A stretch of 64,000 bases of DNA from Schizochytrium sp. TIO01 (lineage: Eukaryota > Sar > Bigyra > Thraustochytrida > Thraustochytriidae), in assembly GCA_004764695.1 (NCBI GenBank), contig SMSO01000034.1, positions 4,286,501 through 4,350,500 of the forward strand. The letters are read 5' to 3'. The notes under the pieces are model-generated. The model had not been told where the DNA came from, ran no database searches, and saw only the letters and a program-made list of their open reading frames with translations. The position numbers were made by a program, and so were the translations under genes. This document shows positions 57,111 through 64,000 of this stretch, in pieces; within the stretch, counting starts at the first letter, position 1; every line of letters begins with the position of its first letter.

Positions 57111-57647
57111 TTAAGTAAAGACGCGTCGATTTCGAATAAGTTGCCAGGCAGGGAATGAGTGCAAACTGTTTGGCCAAATCATTAACATCTGCTCCCCTGG
57201 TGTTTGAGTTTTAAAGATCAACGTATGACAATGAAATAACTTTGAGAGGCTAATAGTCACAATCGGACTCGTTCGCGTGTCTAGCAGTTTGATGAAAATG
57301 CACCCAGAAAGTTCGAGGCCTTTGGTAATATTCGGCCTCGAAAATTTCGTAAGATCCAGAGCCACGAGCTGAGGCTGTGACTCAGAACATGAAAATTCCA
57401 CAATTGCTAGAGGGAGCAAGATTTGCTGATCCTCGGAAAGCCATAGAGAAGGTGTTTTTCCACGTCCAATCTTTTGCTTCCTTTTGAAGAATTGCAGAGG
57501 CACACTGCCAATATAGGCATTCCTACGAATCCTAACTACAGGCATGCTCAATGAACCAAAGGTAGCTTTCGCAATAAAACTTGTGAAGACCCCCAGTAAC
57601 TCATGTTTTCGCCGCACAGCATCCTCCTTGGCACTGATAATACGCAT
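57111..57647 (-). CDS. C-terminal segment of broken unknown paralogue (family A, copy 1)
   Basis: Frame from about 57690 (codons before the ATG at 57647 are open) to a stop at 57111. It matches the C-terminal part of the second copy at 61304: AVRRKHELLGVFTSF against RIDARNVLLSYWSRT, and QQILLPLAIVEFSCSES against LKIILPIALVEYVNHTD. It therefore continues the middle segment after a shift of one base backwards in reading. No domain is recognised. It may be the third part of a single protein or of a decaying gene. Confidence 0.6.
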   Translation of the reverse strand: MRIISAKEDAVRRKHELLGVFTSFIAKATFGSLSMPVVRIRRNAYIGSVPLQFFKRKQKIGRGKTPSLWLSEDQQILLPLAIVEFSCSESQPQLVALDLTKFSRPNITKGLELSGCIFIKLLDTRTSPIVTISLSKLFHCHTLIFKTQTPGEQMLMIWPNSLHSFPAWQLIRNRRVFT

Positions 57648-58753
57648 GCACTTGTCTTTTGCAGAAGGGGGTGTGTCTTTCTTATAACCATGGTTGATTC
57701 AGAGCTTAGCCAAGAGCGTCTGCATATATGTGTAGATGCTTCGTCAAGGCTCATCCAAAGCTGGTTTGTTGTGGAAGTGCGCAAATCGCCTAAGTAAATC
57801 GTTCGGTTTGTAGTGGTGTTGTCTGCATCGTCGAGGCTCTTTATACCCATGCAGAAAGCCTCTAACTCAATGTATCGATCTACGATACCAAGGCAACTAT
57901 GCTTTTCACTTGTTTGTAGGCCTGCAAGGTTTTTTGCAGTTAGATATATATCTTCATAACGTGATGAAGGATCGAGCATCTCAAGAGTACCAAACTTTTT
58001 GATGTAGCTTGGAATTTTGTTGATAGCATTAGTGTCCAGGTTGATCTTGCGTCCATATTTTATCATGTGTCTTTCAATCTCTGTGCATAGCTCTGCGATT
58101 GCGTTGCACAATTGTTGGACATATTTGATATGAGCCGAGGGGTAACTTTGCAAGATGAACTCTAACGATAACAATTTGGAAATTGCATGTGCTATTAGGT
58201 CAGACACCTTGTAGCCGCTTCGGGCAGTGTTACTTTGCTGGTGCTGACGGATTTGCGCATAAGTCATAAGCAGGCTACGAAGTATGTCAGATCTACATTT
58301 TGCTTGTATGCCATCTTTTGCAATTCCTGTAAGACAATTGGTGGGGATCATGGGATTCGCATGGGTATTCTCACTTGTTTCAAAGTTTTTCTTTTTTGGT
58401 TCGAAGAAACTACTTGGAGAGCCGCTACTTTTATGAATTATAAACTCTTCCAAAATGCTGCCAAGGCGCAACGCAACATCGTCGTAACATCCATTCATCG
58501 GGTACAGCGAAGCTATATCATCACTCATCCATTCCAATGAACTAATTGTAAAAGGGATTGACTGCTGCTGGGTCGTGATGTGACTTCTCTCTACTTCCAA
58601 GAGAAGACTGATGTAGAGAAGGTCCAGTATACCTGCCTTGAGCATTGAACGGTTCAGAATGTGCTTGGCCGCCAAGGATTTTCCATTTTCTGGACAAGGG
58701 GCTAAATATATCGTTTTGGAGTGTAGGGGGTTGGAGTTGTTCATATCGCTCAT
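57548..58753 (-). CDS. Middle segment of broken unknown paralogue (family A, copy 1)
   Basis: The frame runs from ATG 58753, eight bases after the stop of the preceding segment, to 57548; the last ~50 codons before the stop are probably out of frame. It aligns with the intact second copy: LEWMSDDIASLYPMNGCYDD with IDWMANDVLELLPVNNCFYT, KFGTLEMLDPSSRYEDIYLT with NYGSIKMLDPCCRQVTADRI, and DRYIELEAFCMGI with HRVIENEAFAHAS. It looks largely helical. No known domain was recognised. Confidence 0.65.
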   Translation of the reverse strand: MSDMNNSNPLHSKTIYLAPCPENGKSLAAKHILNRSMLKAGILDLLYISLLLEVERSHITTQQQSIPFTISSLEWMSDDIASLYPMNGCYDDVALRLGSILEEFIIHKSSGSPSSFFEPKKKNFETSENTHANPMIPTNCLTGIAKDGIQAKCRSDILRSLLMTYAQIRQHQQSNTARSGYKVSDLIAHAISKLLSLEFILQSYPSAHIKYVQQLCNAIAELCTEIERHMIKYGRKINLDTNAINKIPSYIKKFGTLEMLDPSSRYEDIYLTAKNLAGLQTSEKHSCLGIVDRYIELEAFCMGIKSLDDADNTTTNRTIYLGDLRTSTTNQLWMSLDEASTHICRRSWLSSESTMVIRKTHPLLQKTSACVLSVPRRMLCGENMSYWGSSQVLLRKLPLVH

Positions 58754-58761
58754 GTCTCTGT

Positions 58762-60174
58762 TCAGGCACTGGCGCCTACAATGCTAAATATTGCAGGAAT
58801 GAAAAATTTCTTCTCGTTTCCTCGCTCATCTGTGAAAGCGAGGCCGCCATCTTCCCATGCAATTTGTTGCCAGACTCCAATAGTCTGAAGAATATTGTAT
58901 ACTATTAGTTGGCGAATTAGATGCCGATGCATTTCTGGTGAACTAGTTTGATGAGGGATTTCAGAGTCCCATTTGACGACCCCGAGCATTCGCACGGCAT
59001 TGCCACGAGATCCATTACAATAACCAGAAGAAAAATCATGGATATAGATCATGACAGCACAAACCTCAATCTGAGAAGTCATCTGGAAATTCTCCAGAAC
59101 AATACTGATGCAAAGTGGTTGCAGCTTGCGTTGATCAATACCTAATCTTGCAGCTTTTCTCTTTAGGAAAGCTCGAATCTCTCGAAGACGTCTCGGCGGG
59201 CTCTCCGCTTTTGTTTGATGTTCAGATTTCACGGTGAAGATGATTTCTTTGTCGTTAGTATCGAAGGCTGATAACGCAACAAGTACTGGGTCTCGCATCT
59301 TAATTGTAAAAGAAGATGGGAGATTAAACTTTTCGCGAAGCTTTTCGGGAAAGCAATTCTGAAATTCCCAAACATGGCCTAGTGTAGCGGCCGTAGCCTT
59401 CTTTGCAATGTTGCATGCAATCTTTTCTTCTTCCAAACTAATATGCCACTTTGAACCAAGCATAGGTAAGAACCCCGAGTCATCATGAACTTCTTCATTG
59501 CCTTCTTGCAGGTATACGAGGCGCATTTCATGGAATTTCTCCTCAGTAAAGACGGAAAGTTCACGACGGGCTTGTGCTCTGTTTGCGTCAATCTTATTTA
59601 ACCCAGAGCTACGTATCTTCGCCTGTATTTCCGCGAAGAGGTGAGGTGTACCTGGTTGGTTGCGCACATTCTGGAGTGATTGCAAGCTTTGAAAGCCATG
59701 ACTAGGTACTGGTCGAACAGAATTAGCTGGTAGCCGTGTTGCGCTGGAGGTGTTTGGCAAGATTGATTCCATGCACAACTCACTCAGTGTAGCATAGTCT
59801 TCACCTACGAAAAATTCCGAAGGGCTTGGTATTTTAAACTGTGGAATTTCTTGACTTCTGGGAACCAAAGATTTACTAAATGAATACTCATAGACTGGAG
59901 GAGAAGGGTCCGCCATATCTTCTTGCTGAAGGCCAGAGTCTAAATGGAATTGAACTAAATTTTCATCAACTTGACCCAGGATAGCCGAGGAAAATATCGA
60001 ATCAAATGGTGTTTCGGACTTGAGTCCACAAGATAAGGATTCGACTTTACGCCGTTTAGGTGTCTGGTTCATTAAATTACTATTCGCCAGAGCCAGATGC
60101 ATCTCAGCATTAAAGTGTTCATCAAACGTGGCAAATTTTGAATTGGATTGTCTTTGTGAGACTATTCTTGACAT
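58762..60174 (-). CDS. N-terminal segment of broken unknown paralogue (family A, copy 1)
   Basis: 470 residues from ATG 60174. It starts with a polar region carrying a basic nuclear-localisation-like cluster (TPKRRKVES). Residues ~190-470 align with the second copy: TLGHVWEFQ with SFGHIWDFH, MRDPVLVALSAF with LRDPVLTAVALL, and IGVWQQIAWEDGGLAF with VAAWQQVAWGQSGLSI. The stop comes right after IPAIFSIVGASA, where the second copy continues (VPVLVSITGSEEL). The segment is therefore the front of a longer protein cut by a frame break. No domain is recognised; a DNA-bound or regulatory role is a guess from the basic cluster. Confidence 0.7.
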   Translation of the reverse strand: MSRIVSQRQSNSKFATFDEHFNAEMHLALANSNLMNQTPKRRKVESLSCGLKSETPFDSIFSSAILGQVDENLVQFHLDSGLQQEDMADPSPPVYEYSFSKSLVPRSQEIPQFKIPSPSEFFVGEDYATLSELCMESILPNTSSATRLPANSVRPVPSHGFQSLQSLQNVRNQPGTPHLFAEIQAKIRSSGLNKIDANRAQARRELSVFTEEKFHEMRLVYLQEGNEEVHDDSGFLPMLGSKWHISLEEEKIACNIAKKATAATLGHVWEFQNCFPEKLREKFNLPSSFTIKMRDPVLVALSAFDTNDKEIIFTVKSEHQTKAESPPRRLREIRAFLKRKAARLGIDQRKLQPLCISIVLENFQMTSQIEVCAVMIYIHDFSSGYCNGSRGNAVRMLGVVKWDSEIPHQTSSPEMHRHLIRQLIVYNILQTIGVWQQIAWEDGGLAFTDERGNEKKFFIPAIFSIVGASA

Positions 60175-61303
60175 ATGGCCAGTGCTTCAGCTGTTTGGGG
60201 ATTTGTCTCGATCAGATTGAGTTCTCAGCAAAAGGAGGGGACCTTTAAAAAAAAAGCGGAGGTCTCGGAGAGCAATGCTATGAACTCGCCTATGGAGGCC
60301 TCACTTCGTATTGTGTAACATAAGAATTGGTGTGTCAGTGCTTTGGTGATATTGATTTGCTTGTCGCTGGAGACGAAAATATTTCAATGAAGTGGCTGTG
60401 CTGGTTTTAAAAGTATGAAAATATTCTACATTCACGCTAAAAATTGAAAGCAGGAATTATGGGTATAAAATAAAACTTTTGTTAGGTTGGCTTATCTAAT
60501 GGTAAGAAGTAGATACAAAGTGTATTTAATTTGCAGCTTGGCAAGTTATCGGAAACAATTGCTCAGAATAACTATTAAAAACGGTATCTCAGATTATGTA
60601 AACTTTTTTTTGTGTTTCGCTTTGTGGGCATATGATGAAGTGCTAATCTTTGACCAATAACGCAGATTAGAGGACCCGATCACATTTGGATACAACCTTC
60701 TTTCGCCTACCTTCGAACAAATTTATCAAACATCGATTTATTTGAGAGTGAGACTCGTCTTTCTGACACGCTATAAGGTTTCAACGAAATATCTAGTCCA
60801 GGTGCCTGTAGATTTTACAGCCTTGAACTTTTAAGATCTCAACTTGTTATTTTTCAAGTCTATCGGATGAAGCAAGAATGTCGATTATTATTAATGAATT
60901 CATTTCATATGTTATCAACTAAACAGGGGTAATACTCGCAGATTTTTGTTTCCATTTTAAAATATGCATCAGTGAACGAACTCAAAGAATTTTCCTTGAA
61001 CATGTTAGTGAAGGTAGGTAAGTATGATGAGAATATGAGATATCAGAAACTGAGAAAGTTCTAGTACTCATGGAGAATTCTGGGTTTTGGTTGAGCTTAG
61101 CTCGCGAGTACAAAAGATATATACATAGACATCTTTCCAAATAATGATATCATACTTGCTTACATCAGCCACTCTGAAGAGTAAATGGAGATCGATTCCA
61201 TGAAAGAGGTGCATGAACACCATTCGGCCATACTGCGAGACGTAAATCGTGCGATACGTCAGGTGTTAGGCGATACGTCTGACAGTGACACAGGGACGAA
61301 ACA
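60175..61303. other. Intergenic region between tandem paralogues
   Basis: 1.1 kb, AT-rich, holding the promoter of copy 1 and the 3' end of copy 2. It includes one GAAGGTAGGTAAG motif at about 61012. I see nothing else. Confidence 0.45.
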
Positions 61304-63941
61304 TCATGCATCACGAAAATGGCTCTCATGAGACTGTGCAGGGTTTACGATTGTAAACCCAGTCAAAGTAGGGCTCGACCCTCGATCAACGGCTGAGAGA
61401 TTTTGCAATTGAGTGTTGCCAGACGAAAGTGCAATCCCAAGTACTGCGAAAGCCTGGCTGAGATCTGTATGGTTAACATATTCAACCAGTGCTATCGGCA
61501 AGATAATTTTGAGATCATATGTCATCCATAGAGCGGGTAGACGTTTCGCACTCTCCCAGAATGTAGATGTCTTATAAGTAGTAAAAGATTCACCGCGTAC
61601 TGAGGCGCTACTCCATAACCGGAATTTTAGGGATGCTAATGGTAGGCGGGGAGCAGTTGCAGTTCGGCTCCAGTAAGAAAGGAGTACGTTTCGCGCATCG
61701 ATGCGGCTACTCGGGGGTGACAAGTCCTTAGGAGGCTGCAAAATCGCGTCGTCTCTCCAAAAGCCTCGTTCCTGGGTTTGAGTGATTGCTTTTAATATGG
61801 ATTCTGCCTGTCGATCTATAGCTTGAATAGTATCAGCAAGATTAAGCAGATGCTGATCGTTGCCCATATCCTGGTGTTCATCAATTGAGTAAAAGAATGT
61901 TGCGAGAGGCTCAACAGCTGATGGGTTACAAACAGCATAACTCCTCGTAGCTATGAAAGGTCGTTGGTAGCTAGCGTGAGCGAATGCTTCGTTTTCAATA
62001 ACACGATGCAAAAGAGCTAATGAACGACTTCCCGATACATTAGAAGACTCGTTTTCATCGGGGAGAGTTTGCATGAGCCTTTCGATGCGGTCGGCAGTTA
62101 CCTGTCGACAACAGGGGTCGAGCATTTTGATGGATCCATAATTCGCAAGGTAATCTGCAATATGTAGAATTGCGTGAATGTGTTGAGGGCTTATGCGATG
62201 ACTGGAATCACGGAGGCCATGTAAAGCTTCTGTACACATTTGCTCAATGTTATGAACAAGTTCCCTGACATAGGCTAGTGATGCTTTGGTATGGTAGGAT
62301 CGGGAGGTTTCAAAATCCAGGACTAACATGCTCGCTATTGCCGATACAATCAGACCAAGGCTGTTATCGGCAGAGAAGTTAGGATTATTCTTGTACAGCG
62401 AGCTGTTTGTAGGAGTGTTGGCTGGGGTTGAGTTCCGTAGGTAGTATAGAACCACCCCCTGCATCAAATCTCGAAGGTTACGAGGATAAGTTTCCGATGA
62501 TATCTGCGCTACTTCAGCAGCCAATCCGAGCTGAGTAAGAAAATATTGAAACGGCTTCACAGCCGTTGGAAGCTCCACTTTATCCAGATTCCCAGATCCA
62601 CGGCTCTGGGGAAAGTGAGTTGCATCCGGTGACATTTCTTCCGTTAGAGAGTCTAGAAAGGTTTTCACTAGGCCGCAAGCCAGAGTATAAAAGCAGTTGT
62701 TTACTGGTAGCAATTCTAGGACGTCGTTGGCCATCCAGTCAATCGATTGACTTGCTAGAGCATTAGGTACATTTTTCAAAACTCCGTTTGATGAATCACT
62801 TCTGGACGTTGGGCTACTCTTGGATATTTGACGCCTAAGAAAGTCCCAGGGGTTAGCGCTGCTCACCGTGGAAGTTGGGGATGCACAGGCACGGCAAGTC
62901 CCTGGAAGAATATCTGCCAGGGTGCCTATAAGCTCTTCACTACCCGTGATGCTCACTAATACTGGAACGACTCGTAGAACCTCGATTTCTTTTTGTTCAG
63001 TCCCGCACCGTTGTTGCTTCTTGAAAAACTCGTTGCTGTGTCTTTCATCTTCCTGATGATTTGCATGCTGACCTCGGTTCTCATTTTGACATTGCTTTCC
63101 TTGATGCTGTGCCTCAGAGCATGTTTCCTCGCTAACTCCAATATTCATTGGAATGCTGAGCCCGCTCTGGCCCCAAGCCACTTGCTGCCAAGCCGCCACA
63201 GCCTCCACGATGTCATGCAATGCCGCTTCTATTAGCTCCGAAAGTAATAGTCCTCCTGCCCTGCTCTCCAAGAACCCCAATGCTACCGGCGGTGCAGGTG
63301 CAGCGCCACGTGGTCCATGCACGAACAGTAGAAGCGTCGCCCTATTCATCAGTCCCCTTACATCTCCATCATCCCCAGAATCTTGTCGGAATTCTTGCTT
63401 TTGTTTTTGTCTTCGACACTGTTGTTCTTGACATTGCTGTTCGACTTTGTTATTGATATCATCATTTCTACAATTCACTTGTCCAGCTTGTGGTCCTTCC
63501 CGTAGTGTTTTCACGCGTTTATCAGTGGGCCCATCCTCGTTGTCAATGTCCACGACGACCGATATAGGCAATGGAATAACCTCATGCTCCACACCAGTTC
63601 TGGCACATCGTCTCTTGATCACTTCTGCCGCTTGAGCAATACGCCCCGGAAGGCCAGCAGCTTGAGGAGACATCTTCGCTAAAGTCGGCGTAGCCCGCAG
63701 CAACGCCACGGCGGTTAGCACAGGATCTCTGAGAGACACTACATCACACCGAGGTCGGTTCGGGGAGGAGTTTAGCGATGATGGTGTAGAAGGTGTCCAA
63801 GTAGACGTTGGCGACGAAGATAAAGGCGAAGATGATAATGAGATAGCAAGACCAGAGAATGGAGTCGTATCATGATTAAGATGATGAAGGAAATGGTGGC
63901 ACTCTTGAGAATAATGTTGTTGTTGTTGTTGTTGTTGTTGT

Positions 63942-63972
<31 letters not shown>

Positions 63973-64000
63973 GGTGGAAGTCCCAGATGTGACCAAAGGA
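61304..64000 (-). CDS. Unknown protein, intact paralogue (family A, copy 2), N-terminus cut by window edge
   Basis: Open without a stop from the right edge (64000) to 61304, 898 residues visible in one exon. A GTG at 63739 is internal: upstream in the same frame lies a His then Gln tract, preceded by SFGHIWDF, which matches copy 1. Conserved blocks in order are GHIWDF, LRDPVLTAVALL, VAAWQQVAWGQSGLSI, IDWMANDVLELLPVNN, SMLVLDFETSRSYHTKASLA, NYGSIKMLDPCCR, HRVIENEAFAHAS, RNVLLSYWSRTA and LKIILPIALVEYVNHTD. Gln-rich insertions (QQCQEQQCRRQKQKQEF) interrupt the N-terminal part. It is mostly helical in the middle. I do not recognise any catalytic or binding motif; it may be lineage-specific. Confidence 0.75.

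Noticed and set aside
63772-63996. 74-codon minus frame with Thr, Ile and Asn runs at the right edge
   Set aside because: An alternative frame over the His/Gln triplet tract of the second paralogue, whose frame continues to the window edge and matches copy 1.

Overview
This window is nuclear DNA of a unicellular, flagellated eukaryote with few introns. The evidence is the intraflagellar-transport gene at the left edge, spliceosomal introns (GTAAGT donors, several with a YACTAAC branch site), mitochondrial and Golgi membrane proteins, and chromatin proteins with long poly-Gln, poly-Asp and poly-Glu tracts. The gene style suggests a stramenopile, possibly a labyrinthulomycete (thraustochytrid-like) protist; that is inference, since nothing in the window fixes the taxon. 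Nothing prokaryotic, viral or transposon-like was recognised.

Layout. 1-4716 (-): most of IFT172 in one exon, C-terminus cut by the edge. 6402-7643 (+): two-exon LarE-type PP-loop sulfurtransferase, overlapping tail-to-tail with a PUF/Pumilio RNA-binding protein at 7591-10263 (-). 11974-13656 (-): RCC1-repeat plus BTB protein. 15988-18283 (-): Ser/acid-rich unknown spread over three frames. 20899-21669 (+): four-pass COPI-associated/TVP15-like Golgi protein. 22515-25563 (+): three-exon acidic protein with a CxxC...H..H core. 25626-26592 (-): three-exon tyrosine phosphatase-like enzyme. 27153-27913 (+): small multi-pass membrane protein. 29068-30152 (+): mitochondrial carrier of the SLC25A34/35 type. 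30610-30933 (-): small charged helical protein. 31599-32667 (-): tentative multi-exon gene. 34580-35968 (-): secreted protein with three fasciclin domains. 38.0-39.3 kb: GC-rich, coding-like but unresolved. 40103-41827 (-): sphingosine kinase. 42783-43712 (+): membrane-anchored unknown. 47.6-56.8 kb (+): a giant two-SANT, poly-Gln corepressor (NCoR/SMRT/Snt1-like) split by a tandem 8-bp duplication. 57111-60174 (-) and 61304-64000 (-): two neighbouring paralogues of a family I do not recognise, the first broken into three frames, the second intact but cut by the right edge.

The genes do not form a shared pathway; they are independent eukaryotic units, often in convergent or divergent pairs. 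The most unusual items are the tandem unknown paralogues, the corepressor broken by a perfect 8-bp duplication, the solitary eukaryotic LarE homologue overlapping a PUF gene, and a TAGGTAGG-type motif that recurs in the gaps between genes.
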